From: Apostichopus japonicus
Taxonomy: Eukaryota > Echinodermata > Holothuroidea > Aspidochirotida > Stichopodidae
Assembly (NCBI RefSeq): GCF_037975245.1
Contig: NC_092577.1
Coordinates: forward strand, 33,438,398 to 33,502,397
DNA: 64,000 bases
Direction of reading: 5' to 3'
Position 1 is the stretch's first letter; each line of letters starts with the position of its first letter. The position numbers and the translations under genes were made by a program. This document shows positions 11,416-24,300 of this stretch, piece after piece. The notes beneath the pieces are model-generated. The model ran no database searches, was not told where the DNA came from, and was given only the letters and a program-made list of their open reading frames with translations.

Positions 11416-12160
11416 TTGGGGCGAGTCTTCAATGCCTTTAAGTATCCATCTGTCATACAGTAGTCAGGGGTGAAATTAAGATTTTTGAGGTCAAAGAGCC
11501 ACTTTCTGTGAAAAGTGGCTCCAGGCTTTTATTTTGGTTGACCAAGGAGCCATTTGGTTGGGATCAGGAGCTAGTTTGTAATTTAAACATCATATAAAAT
11601 TATAGGTTATACCATGAACATAGTGATGGGATTTGCTGTATAACTAAACTGCTACTAATGTTGAACATTACATTTTAGTTTCTGTAATTGTAGTAGTGCA
11701 AATGCAACATCATCACTTCTTTCAATCTTATGAAAGAAGCATAGGCCCTATATACATTCAGATACATAATGCACACTGAAAAGTGACATATCTATGCAGT
11801 ACAACATTTAAAGTTCATCTCCTAAAAGACAAAAAGCGGTGCCAAGCCTATATGTTTATGAAATATCTGGGCACCAGTTGAGAAGTTATGGGCACTGTTC
11901 ACCCTGCATTGTAGCCTACACAGTGGGACAGGACACAACAACAATTATAGTGACACATAATCAAGGAATTTGTTCATATGTACAAATTAACTAGTACTTG
12001 ACATATACCTCAGATTCAGTTGTGAGACATTCTGTTTATATCCACTCTCAAGGCTTGATTTACTCTGAACAAAACGAAGTTGTTTACAACTTTAAACATG
12101 TAGCAGTTTCTCCATTTCAGGTCGTCTGACTGAACAAAACTTGAAAACCACACATTGGAG

Positions 12161-12349
12161 ATGGCCAATAACCAACCCTCTGCAAACCCGTCAACTGGGG
12201 AGACTAAGCCCTCACCTGCTCAACAGCCAGGTATCCTACCGATATCAGTAGAGATGATTGCCCTCCAGACAACCGAAGAATGTAAAGAAGGCAACTTGGC
12301 TGCAGTGCAGAGTAAAGGAAGCGGGGATGCTGGTGGTGCCATCAAAGAG
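12161..12349 (+). CDS. STAU: STAU exon 1 (start codon)
   Basis: 63 codons from MANNQPSANPST to GGAIKE, donor GTACCC, phase 0. G at -3 and +4 around the ATG. Low-complexity N-terminus with no domain. Confidence 0.8.
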
Positions 12350-15300
12350 GTACCCATACCTTGGGGTTTGTTTACCCATCTTCAGGGGGGGGGTGGGAAT
12401 GATTTATTTGCCCTATCATGGAGAAACTAAATGACCTGGGCACTTCGTCTGTTTAATTATTACCAGATTGTGAAAGAAAATAGAGAGAACGGAAGTTAGT
12501 GCTCAATCAGTTGATAATGCAGAAAATAAATTGTGGAACGTACTAGCATGAAATATGTGCAATCACGAAGAAAATACGGTATGCACTCATGCCCATTTGC
12601 CAGATAATCAAGAAAATAGTGAGGGCAATAGTCATCAAGAAAATAAAAAGGGCAGTTGTGCTCATTTAACCAATCATATGAAGTTAATGAGGCATTTGTG
12701 CTCATTCAGCCGAGATCATGATGAAAAGGAACAGGGCACTGGCAATCATTTACCCGATCATCAGGAAATAAAGAGGGAGATATATAATGCTTACCTGCCC
12801 TGTCATAAAGAAAATAGGGTGGGGGGGGGGCACTACTGCCTGTTCACCCAATCATGAAGAATTAACGGATGCTAGTGACTATGTAGTGGATGCTTGGGAA
12901 AGTAAGGACAAGTGTTAATTTGTGTTTTATTTCCCAAAATTGTTGCACCAATAGTATTGCATTAGATTGCTGTGAAATAAGACTCCTGATGATTTCAAAT
13001 CATGGCGTAATGTTATGATGTCCAAAGGAAAAGGTAAATTGCTTATAGGTGAGGGCAGTCTAACTATTTCAAAGACATGTATGTTGATGCAGCAAAGTTG
13101 AAAAGGATGTGCATGTAACACTTCTTGGGAGTGGTTTAAATGCACCTCATTCAGAATGAGAACGCTGTGCCACACCATTGTTATTGAATTTATGTTGAAT
13201 GTGAACTGATTTCTTGTTGAAATGCTATGTAAAAAACAATTGTCCACATAAAACATTAAAAAAGAATATATAAAGAGAACGTAGTGGCCAATTGGCTAAG
13301 GCGTCGGACTTGTGATTCAAGGATTGCTGGTTCGATTCCTGCCTAGTTCATTACGTTGTGTCCTTGGGCAAGATGCTTTATCTCACTTGCCTCTCTCCAC
13401 CCAGGGGTTAAATGGGTACCTGTGAGGTAACTTGTCATTGGGCGCAATATATAACTGCTGCCGCCTGGAGGGATTGTCTCTGGGACAGGTTATCATTGAG
13501 CAGGGGTAATATAACTTGTAAGCGCTGTGATATGGTTTACCATGAATAGCATAGCTAAATGCCTAATATTATTATTATTATCATTATATAAAAAGAATTA
13601 GATGGAGAAATATTCTTGATGAAGTCGAGTTACTTAATGGTATAATTTACAGCAGTCTTACAGGGTCGCTTTTTTTTTTTCGGTCACAACAGGCCTCTGC
13701 ACCAGGAGCAGCCCAGCAAGAAGGCATGGCAAACTCCAAAGAAAGCACCCCCATGGGCCTCCTCAACTCAGTCGCCCGGTATAACAATATGAAACCCAAC
13801 TATGAACTGATTCAGGAGGAGGGTCCAGCACACCAGAAGATGTTCTCCGTACAACTCACCTTTGGGGACGAGAAGTACAAAGGCACCGGCACCAGCATCA
13901 AGAGAGCCCAGCACGACGCGGCCCAGAAGGCCCTGGACAGCTGCAAGTTACCCACCCCCGAACGGAAGGAGAAACCCACCGGCTACAAGCTGCTTCGATC
14001 GCCAAATAAAAATGCCCTCACCCCGACAGTGCAACTCAACAGCTATTCCCTCAAGACGGGGGTGACCGTAGACTACGCCGTCCTGAACTCATACCCCTCT
14101 TACCCGCCGGGGGGTTTCAGACGGCCCCCGTATCAACAGCATAGATATTCAAACAGCACGACCGCACCACCACCGACGCAAGGAGGAGGAGGCGGCGATT
14201 CACGCCCAAAGGAGCAGGATGGTAATGTCGTGAACACCTTCCATGGAGAACCCAGGCAAGGTAACCCTGTACCGTTCCCCGGACCACCCGCCGGTGGTGG
14301 CGTTGGGCCGAGACCCCGGGGCCCGCGAGGGCCAGGACAACACCATTACAACTACATGCACTATTCACCCTATGAGATGAGGCCAATGTATCGACAGAGG
14401 TACCAAAGTCATTGTATTTTCTTTTTCATGATCTCATGTGCACAGTATTTCCAGTACAAAAATCAGGTTTTCACACCACTTTCGGACATCAAAGGTGAAG
14501 TGATATACTTTATTGAGGAATGGTTCAAAGACATGTTCATTTCATGGAGTTTTTTTTTGTTTTTTTGTTTTTTTTTGGGCAGCTACCTCTATAATATTAG
14601 GCTGACATTAATCAGGCAATATTCTGAGTTATTTGTTAAAAGAAATAGATTCTCTAACATTTTCATGTTGGCAGTTTCCAATGTGGATCCGCAGTTTTCT
14701 AGATGAAGACTCTTGAGACATCACAAAAAAACATTTCCTTTGGAATGTACATCTTTCACGTCACTGACCGGCCGTTTGATACATTTAGGAATCAGACACT
14801 CAATTTTAAACTTCTCCCGAAGAAATTTGAAACACATTATGCAAGGAAGTAAGCTTTTAATTGTGCAGTATTCGAACTACTGTAGTGGATGAGGTTGCAG
14901 ATCTGAGATTGTGATAATCATGAAAGAAAAATTATGATGATAACTATTTTAAGCTGGAAGTAGTTGTATCAGCTCGCTTCTGGCTTTTCTAGACTGTTCT
15001 CGATCCGTATCGTTATGCAATCATCCGATTTGTTTCCAATGCGAGACATGCCTACTATTTCTATTTCTGTAGATATAGACGCCCATATCCCCAGGTGTTC
15101 AACGTCAAGTTGACGGTCGGAAACCGAGAGTTTGTCGGACAGGGAGCAAACCAACGGCTAGCCAGACAAGATGCCGCCGGTAAGGCTATGAAGTCAATCG
15201 AAGAAAGTCCAATTCCTGTCAAGAAAGATCAGGTGATTTGTCATGTGACCGTTAGATTCTCAGAATGGGTTTTGAACTTTTTTTGGGGAAAAAAATGTAA

Positions 15301-18300
15301 ATAGTAGTGATATGTACATAGTAGAACGGGAAAGGAAAACCAGAGAATGGGTCGGACACTAAATGTTGCATCTTTAATGCGATGCTAAACACAGATGGCA
15401 CTTACCAGAAAGATTTTGAATTGCTTTTGAGATTTGGGCAGCAGAGACGCAAGTTGGTTACTCGGAAGTTAAGAAAGAGAGATACCTTTAGGATAGTACC
15501 CTGTTTCACCTCCCGACATCATCTGCCTCCTGGTTCATATCACACCAGGAGTATAGTTGTGGGAAATTGTGAGTGGTAAAGGAAAAAAGTTCCCTCTGGG
15601 TAAATTTGGTACCCTCCAGTAACCCCAGCTTGCTTCTATAATCTTAGTGACTATAGCATTGAGACATTGCCCTAGACTGGAGTGACCCTGTCTCTTCTTA
15701 GAATGCTTCTTTATCTTGCATTTAACAGGCTACATCCATGCTGGAAGAGGAAAAGAAGGAGACTGCCACATCGGGTACGTACCGATACGGCTTCAATTTC
15801 AATTTCAGAAGTGAAGGCTTTTGTTGATTGTTTAAATGGTTGCATGGCACCTGCCTTCAATTGTACTGAACCACCTCAGGAGGTGGTAGATCAGGTAGAA
15901 CTAAGTTGTGACCTCTCAACCTCGGATAGCATTTACCTCATTCTACGACCAGACTGGCCAGTCACTTAACTCTGTCAAGTATTGCTCCTTGTTTGCTTTA
16001 AATTGATTTATTATAGATACTACTTCTTATAAAGTATCCAATCTGCCAATATTTCTTCTTGGGTAAGCTGCCCCCCCTCCCCCCCCCCATGCTCCCCTCC
16101 CAAAGATCCCCTGCAAATTAGGTTGTTCACATTTGCTACAGTTTAAATATAGCCAATCAGTTGTTGACTATATAGAAACTAGAAAAATATTCAGATCTTG
16201 AAGTTCTCTTCCTCTGTCATTGTTAAGCAGGCTATTGTGTTTCCTATTGTTCTGCAGGCTATTGTGTTTCCTATTGTAATCACTATCCAAAAACACAGTC
16301 GTATTCCAAAGGGGAACTAGATGGCATTTTCAACATGTTTCAGTTGCAACGTTAACTTAGGATAATGTAACGGGTATAGTTATGGCCTTAAAGGGTTTTA
16401 GTCTATGCTTACCTGTGAAGGCTTTCCTGCGGAGCGAGGCGTAGCAAAAACAATAGGAAACATACAGGATTTGTTGGGCGCATTAATTACATATATTGAC
16501 AAATTGTCCCACTCCAGACTCTAGACACTTGAATGCCCTCCAAACCTACCAACAATTACAGCTTTGCCTACTGCAACGAATTAACATACAAATAACAGAA
16601 ATAATAATGACATACACAGCGGTATAAATACTTTCAATATGCAAATTAGCTTCGCTTGACAATATCAACAATTTACATAACAATAACATTATGTGGAAAA
16701 CTAGCATCTGATCCTCTGGCAAGCTTTGACATAGAAAATTACATCTTTTTATTTTGTTTGCTCTTTTTAATTATTTCAGCCTCTGGAGATGCTCCCAACA
16801 ATAACAAATCTGAGATTAGCCAGGTTTATGAAGTGGCCAATTTTAATGGACTCAACCTGGAATTTAAGGTAAATTCTAAAGATTTAAAAAAAAATGAATA
16901 AATTGGTCTGGGGAAGTAGTTATTATGTTTCTACAGATAATATGAAAAATGACATTTGAATAGAATGTCGGGGAAAAGAAGCAGTACATAAATTTTTATC
17001 TTTACACTTTATTTTTGTAGAAGTCTGCTACTGAAAATAAAATGTGATCATCATTTGCCGATAATAAAATATGAAAAGATTGTGGAAACAGGAATACTCT
17101 TTAATATTTGTGAAAAGAGTGGATGCAAGAAGGAAACTTAAAAAAAAAAAAATCTATGCTCTCTCTTCACTTGCTACCCTTCAACTCTCTGCAAGATTTC
17201 CCAAACCGATCCAACAAGCTCAAGAATGTGACTGTATTGTAAGAGTATCAAATGCTGTACAAGACTCACAATAGGGGACAATCTAGCTGTATCTTGCTAC
17301 CAACTATTTCTAACAAGATTGACTCCATTAGAAGGGGTTATCAAGAAGCTCTTTTGTCGCCATTTATGTAGGTCCTTGATGAAAGCGGACCTCCCCATCA
17401 GAAGGAGTACAAGATACAGTGCACTGTCGGAAACATCACCGTGGTAGAGACCGGCACCTCCAAGAAGGAATCCAAGCGAAAGGCTGCGGCCGCTGTCCTC
17501 CCGAAGCTAAAGTCCCTCCCACCGCCGGTCAAGACCGTCCGCCAAGGGCCTCGAATGGGTTGGAAGCCGGCGTATAAGAGGTCCACTATACAAAAGAAGG
17601 TTGGTCTACCGCTCTATGTGTTATTCCACTACCGAAAGAAATATGCGAGGAAGTAAATAAAAGTTAAAACAAGATCAAGCAGGTAAAAAGAAAGAGATAG
17701 ATGTTCAAGAAAAGATATTTGTTAAATTGGGATTCCCACGAACTGTGGTTAGGACAGCTCCGTTAGCAGAAACCATGTAGAACGTTTTGGTTTGAGTCAT
17801 GTAGTATCCCGAATAATTTCAGTGCTCTGTCCAAAAATTAAGGGGAAAAATAATTTTTGAATGGAATTATTGTTTTATAAATGATAAATTTGATGCAGAT
17901 ACATTCCAGAAGAGAAACGGCGATATGAAAGCGTAGGACTGATTAAATTACTGATTGAAAATTTCTGATTATATCGTTAAAAGAATGCTTGAGGATATTA
18001 CACTGAATTGGGTTTGGATGACGGAACTGGCCTAACCCTTGAAGGGTTGCAGTTACTCCCTTCCCCCCATCACTTCCCCCACCCCCAAAGAAATGTTGAT
18101 CTAACGCAGTCTATATTAGTAATATCCTACTGATTATTTGATCAGATTGCATTTGGGGATGTTACCCAATACACTGACTGAGTGGTTTCACTTTTTACAA
18201 ATTTGACAATCTTCTCAAAGCAGTCTTTAAGTATATCTAGTTCAGGGAAGCAGAATACCTTTCATGAGGAAAGACACTGTACTACTGTTGGTCTGTTCCA

Positions 18301-21300
18301 CTACATATTAATAGGAGTACCTACAGCAAAGAAAATATATTATCAAGATTGTTTTGCTTCCAGACAGTCCTCCCCTCTTCCCCAACCCCCCCTTCCTCCC
18401 CAGTCTAGTAGTGTTTACATAATCCAGGGCTTACTGGGTAATATTTGTCTCGTCCGTCTGTCTGATCTCGTCCTCAGAGCGCTGATGATTCTGATTTTGG
18501 TGCTTCCAGACACTCTTCCCCACCCCCCTTTCCTCCCCAGTCTAGAAGTGTTTACATAATCCAGGGCTATTGGGTAATATTTTTCTCGTCTTCAGAGCGC
18601 CGATGATTCTGATTTTGGTGCTTCCAGCCAAACTTCCCCAACCCCAGCCCACCTTCCTCCCCAGTCTAGAAGTGTTTACATAATCAAGGACTTACCAGGT
18701 ATTATTTTTCTCGTCCTCAGAGCGCTGATGATTCTGATTTTGGTGCTTCCAGACACTCTTCCCCACCCCCCTTCCTCCCCAGTCTAGTATTGTTTACATA
18801 ATCAAGGACTTACCAGGTATTATTTTTCTCGTCCTCAGAGTGCCGATGATTCTGATTTTGGTGCCGTGGGTATGAACCCCATCAGTCGTCTCGTTCAGAT
18901 TTGTCAGGCCAAGAAGATGAAAGATCCGTTCTTCGAGGTCTTGAACGACCAGCCGATACCCGATCGGAGAGTCCACCCGACAATCTATCGCCACATCTTT
19001 ACCATGAAGGTGAGGGTTCCTCAGAAGTCATGAATATTCAGTAGGATATTACCCGAGTCAGCCAGTTGGGACAATTTCCTAATGCTAATACCTCTCTAAA
19101 CTGTATACCAATATCATGCTCTCAAAGCACTGGTATTGTCAGTACAAACAGTTCCTAACCTTGATCTGATAGAAACATGATATTCACACTGCTTGTACTG
19201 ACAATACGAGTGCTCTGAAGCGGGACATGACACTACAGTATAGAAAAAATTGTCCCAACTGGGTGCCCAAGTCATCCATATTGTAATTTATATGTGACTC
19301 GCTGGGTTCTGTCGTTGTGAAGCGGTTGTATCGGTGTGGTTCTCCGGTCTCGAAATTTAATGCTATTAAGGGATTTCACCGTTTGCAAGTAGGGATTAAA
19401 GTAGGCGCTGGCAATTTTTCTTATTGTTGGTTGTGTGTATTAATGCGAGGAAAATGCAAGTTGGAATTCGATGGTAACCAGTAGATTTATTTATGCACTG
19501 GCACGTCGTTTTGAGAGTGACCAAAATTGTGAGATTCTAGGCCAGAGTTCTTGTTATTTTCATTGCAAGATTTATTTATAGGTCAAGCTTGCCGCAGGGA
19601 GGTTTCCTTTGCTCCTGTGTTCCCATCAGTGTATCTGCAAACAGCATATAAAGATGCTTTAGAGTTTCCAATGTCTTGCAATTAACTATATATATATCAT
19701 CATCATCATAAAGTTGGATCTTGAAAGAGATACTGTGAATAGGAATATATGTGAGTGAAAATAAATAGAGTTAATTTAATAATTACGGATCTGTGAGTGA
19801 GTGAGAATTTGCAGACACACTGTAGGAAAATAACCCAAGTTTTGTTGTACATAATTTGTATCTGGCTGAAGAAAGTAGTAGCAATTTATGAAGTAAGAGA
19901 AGAATTCATTACTTCTTTATTTATTCTTTTATGTATAAAAGTACCACATTGAGTACAAGAAGCCTATTGATTTTGGTGTAGGTCAAAGGTCATTTGGGGT
20001 CACCAGGGGTCCAATTGTGGAACCTCGTAAACACGTTATCTCAAGAAGGGAATCATGGGCAGACCTCATATTTAATGTGTAGAAGTACCACATTGAGTTA
20101 AAGAAGCCTATTGTTTTTGGTGGAGGCCAAAGGTCATTTGGGGTCATCAGAGGTCAAATCGTGAAACCCTTGAAAACATGTACACCCACACTATACATTA
20201 CGTCAGATTCATAAAGAAAACTGCTCATGCTACATCATCAAAACCACAATGCATTTTTGCTCTCTGCTTTTATTTCTTTTTAATTCAGGTGAGTGTAGGA
20301 GAACAATCAGCTGAGGGGAAAGGGTCAACCAAGAAAGAGGCTAAGAAGGAAGCTGCAGAGGGTATGTTGGTCTTGATGGGTTACAAACCCTCCAATCCAG
20401 ACACCCCCATCCCCATTCCTGGTGCAGACGCTACTCCAGGAAAACCTGCTCTCAAACAACCTCAAGAGAACAGAGAAGTGAAAAAGGTAGGTGTATAGGG
20501 TTTCGTGTTGCAGCGTTTTGAGAAGGGGTAAAGGGATGAGGGGGTGAGGGTTGTAAAGGAGCCAGATTGCCCCACCACGTGACTGATGACGAAACCAATT
20601 ACCCATTTCTGTTCATCTGACTCAAAAGAAATGATGAATGGAAATGAGGGAAATTACTCTAAGAATGTGAACGTAGCACCTTAGAAATCAATAGAAAGTT
20701 ACTTAAGTGACAACTTGTTCCTGTCTCTATTCTCTCTTGCCCTCTCTGTCCCAAGTCCCCCCCCCCCCCCCTTCATCTACCCAGTTTGTCGCTAGCTTGA
20801 TTCAAATGTTGTAGAAGTACTTGACACACGATGAGATCATCAGGAAATTTCCACAAATTTTTGCAGAGCAGTCCCCTCTCTCATTCTCATCGCCTAACCA
20901 GTCGTTACTCTTATCCACGGATGATAACATCTACATTGACGACAAGAAATCATTTTATTTAGACCCTTTTTTTCCCCCTCTCTTTTCTAGCAAGAAGAGG
21001 AAGCCCAGAATAATGACAGGAAAGTGACCTTTCAAGATGACCAGGTCAAAGGTAATAAATAATGTTGTCTTGACCTTTCAAGATGTACCAGGTCAAAGGT
21101 AATAAATAGTGTTGTCATGACCTTTCAAGATGACCAGGTCAAAGGTAAAAATAATGTTGTCTTGACCTTTCAAGACGACCAGGTCAAAGGTATTAAATAA
21201 TGTTGTCTTGACCTTTCAAGACGACCAGGTCAAAGGTAATAAATAATGCTGTCTTGACCTTTCAAGATGACCAGGTCAAAGGTTATAAATAATGTTGTCT

Positions 21301-24300
21301 TGACCTTTCAAGATGACCAGGTCAAAGGTAATAAATAATGTTATCTTGACCTTTCAAGATGACCAGGTCAAAGGTAATAAATAATGTTGTCTTGACCTTT
21401 CAAGATGACCAGGTCAAAGGTAATAAATAATGTTGTCTTGACCTTTCAAGATGAACCAGGTCAAAGGTAATAAATAGTGCTGTCTTGACCTTTCAAGATG
21501 ACCAGGTCAAAGGTAATACATAATGTTGTCTTGACCTTTCAAGATGTACCAGGTCAAAGGTAATCATCTCTTGAAATGGTTTGAGGATGTATTACTGTTG
21601 CAATCGACAAATTTATCGAAAGTCATCGTGAAAAGCTGTTTTTCTAAAGTGCAAAGGTGATTATAGAGCTTAACAGTAAGAGTCTTTACAACTTTACATG
21701 TTACAACTGGTGCAGGACATCGTACAGAGTTACACAAATTTATAGGCTAGCAAAATGCTGTCAATGGGCCTCTTTCATTCGATTTATATTCCACAAATAT
21801 TTTCAACCAATATATATATCTATGTTTGTATAGTTCACAGCTATTTTACATTTGACTAGGAAAAGAGTATTAACTGAGCAAATTTGTATTTTGCACATAT
21901 TCCTGTTTAGTAGAAACCATATTGACTACAAATCAAGATAATCATAAAATGGCAAACAAATTTCATCACAATGTCTGGATTAATTCTTTGTGTGTCTAGG
22001 TCAATAAACTAAACTATGACGTGTGTCTTATCTTGACGGAAAGGCATTTTATTCTCTTTCTGGTTTGTTTTGTTAATTAGCAGGCCTAACTGTAAAGAAG
22101 GAAGAAGAGGTGGAGAAACCAGAACTGGTCCCTGGGAGTCAACAAGGTCCCCAGATCCCTGGTATTACACCAGGTCTATTTCCAATGATGCCAGGCATCA
22201 AACCCATTCAACACCCGTTCCCCCAGCAGCCCCCGGTGCAACAGCCGCCAACTCAAGGTATGATGTGATGACCTGATACTTAAATGTTATGACTTGATAC
22301 TTGTGAAGGCCGGATACCACCTACTTATACATATTTAACCTGAGACTTTGACCTGATACTTTCATGTTATGACTTGATACTTGTGATGGCCTGATACGTA
22401 CTTGTGATGACCTGATACTACACATGATAACCTGAGACTGTGTTGACCTGATACTTTCATGTTATGACTTGATACTTGTGATGGCCTGATACATACTTGT
22501 GATGATACTACACATGATAACCTGAGACTGTGTTGACCTGATACTTTCATGTTATGACTTGATACTTGTGATGGCCTGATACATACTTGTGATGACCTGA
22601 TACTACACATGATAACCTGACACTGTGTTGGCCTGATACTTTCATGTTATGACTTGATACTTGTGATGGCCTGATACGTACTTGTGATGACCTGATACTA
22701 CACATGATAACCTGAGACTGTTGACCTGATACTTTCATGTTATGACTTGATACTTGTGATGGCCTGATACATACTTGTGATGACCTGATACTACACATGA
22801 TAACCTGAGACTGTTGGCCTGATACTTTCATGTTATGACTTGATACTTGTGATGGCCTGATACGTACTTGTGATGACCTGATACTACACATGATAACCTG
22901 ACACTGTGTTGACCTGATACTTTCATGTTATGACTTGATTCTTGTGATGGCCTGATATGTTCTTGTGATGACCTGATACTACACATGATAACCTGAGACT
23001 GTGTTGACCTGATACTTTCATGTTATGACTTGATACTTGTGATGGCCTGATACGTACTTGTGATGAGCTGATACTACACGTGATATTCTGAGACTGTGTT
23101 GGCCTGATACTTTCATGTTACGACTTGGTACTTGTGATGGCCTGATACGTTCTTGTGATGACCTGATGTCTACACATGATAACCTGAGACTGTTGACCTG
23201 ATGTTTCATCTTATGACTTGGTACTTGTGATGGCCTGATATGTTCATGTGATGACCTGATCCTTTCATATGATACATATGATAACCTGAGACTGTGTGTT
23301 GACCTAATACTTTCATGTTATCACTTGATACTTTTGATGACCTGATACGTTCTTGTGGACCTGACCTGATCCTTCATATGATAACCTGAGACTGAGTTAA
23401 CCTGATACTTTCATGTTATGACTTGATACTTGTGATGGCCCGATACTTTGTTGTGATGACCTGATATCTACACATGATAACCTGAGACTGTTGACCTGAT
23501 ACGTTCATCTTATGACTTGATACTTGTGATGATCTGATATGTTCATGTGATGACCTGATCCGACATATGATAACCTGAGACTGTGTTGTCCTGATACTTT
23601 CATCTTATGACTTGATACTTGTGATGACCTAATATGTTCATATGATGACCCGATCCTTTCATTTGATATGATAACCTGAGATTGTGTGTTGACCTAATAC
23701 TTTCATGTTATCACTTGATATTGTGATGACCTGATCCTTCATATGATTACCTGAGACAGATGACCTGATATGCTCTTTTGATGACCTGATATATTCGTGT
23801 GACGACCTGTTCCTATGATATGATACATATGATAACCTGAGATTGTGTGTTGACCTAATACTTTCATGTTATCACTTGATATTGTGATGACCTGATCCTT
23901 CATATAATTACCTGAGACTGTGTTGACCTGATATGCTCCTTTGATGTGCTCTTGTGATGACATGTTTCATTTGATGACCTGATACGTTCTGGTGATGACA
24001 TACTCCTTTTTTATTCATACCTAACATTCCTAAACCTTAAATGTATACTTTTTGTAACTCCAGCCAGAAAGTTTCTATTCTGATTTACCTTTAACAGCTC
24101 TAAACCGCGCTCCTGGTGCACCAGTTTCTACCCCTCTCTCAGCACCCCGTAAGACCTTTAACCCAGCCCTCACGGCAGACATCGCCAGTGAGTTGCTGTT
24201 GACCCAGCGGTCAATGACAGCTCAGACCATACTACAGTCTAGCAACTTGCCCATAAAACTGCAAACTAGTAGACCACAGCACATGCTAGAATATATGGGA

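Larger units (their letters stand above)
9693..12120. promoter_or_regulatory. Divergent intergenic region between FBXO16 and Staufen
   Basis: The two genes are head to head, so this region should hold both promoters and the 5' untranslated sequences. GCCGCCATTA, close to a YY1-type site, lies about 140 bp upstream of the F-box start. Between about 10330 and 10800 there are many TAGGCCTA and CCTAGGCC words. A large palindrome and an R2 repeat follow. Start sites cannot be placed; a TTTCAG at 12115-12120 suggests that the Staufen start-codon exon is preceded by a non-coding exon. Confidence 0.45.

Noticed and set aside
13278..13345. tRNA gene
   Set aside because: A- and B-box-like segments are present, but the acceptor stem does not pair and a SINE body and tail follow; annotated as a SINE.
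14400..14706. Continuation of the dsRBD1 frame past 14400
   Set aside because: Resemblance to Staufen ends exactly at a donor and the tail is hydrophobic intron translation; exon 3 resumes in phase at 15073.
18182..18559. 125-codon plus-strand frame in Staufen intron 6
   Set aside because: It is a translation of the duplicated acceptor units and polypyrimidine tracts; no conserved residues.
22258..24000. CRISPR-like array
   Set aside because: Units are directly abutting minisatellite copies without unique spacers, in an animal intron.
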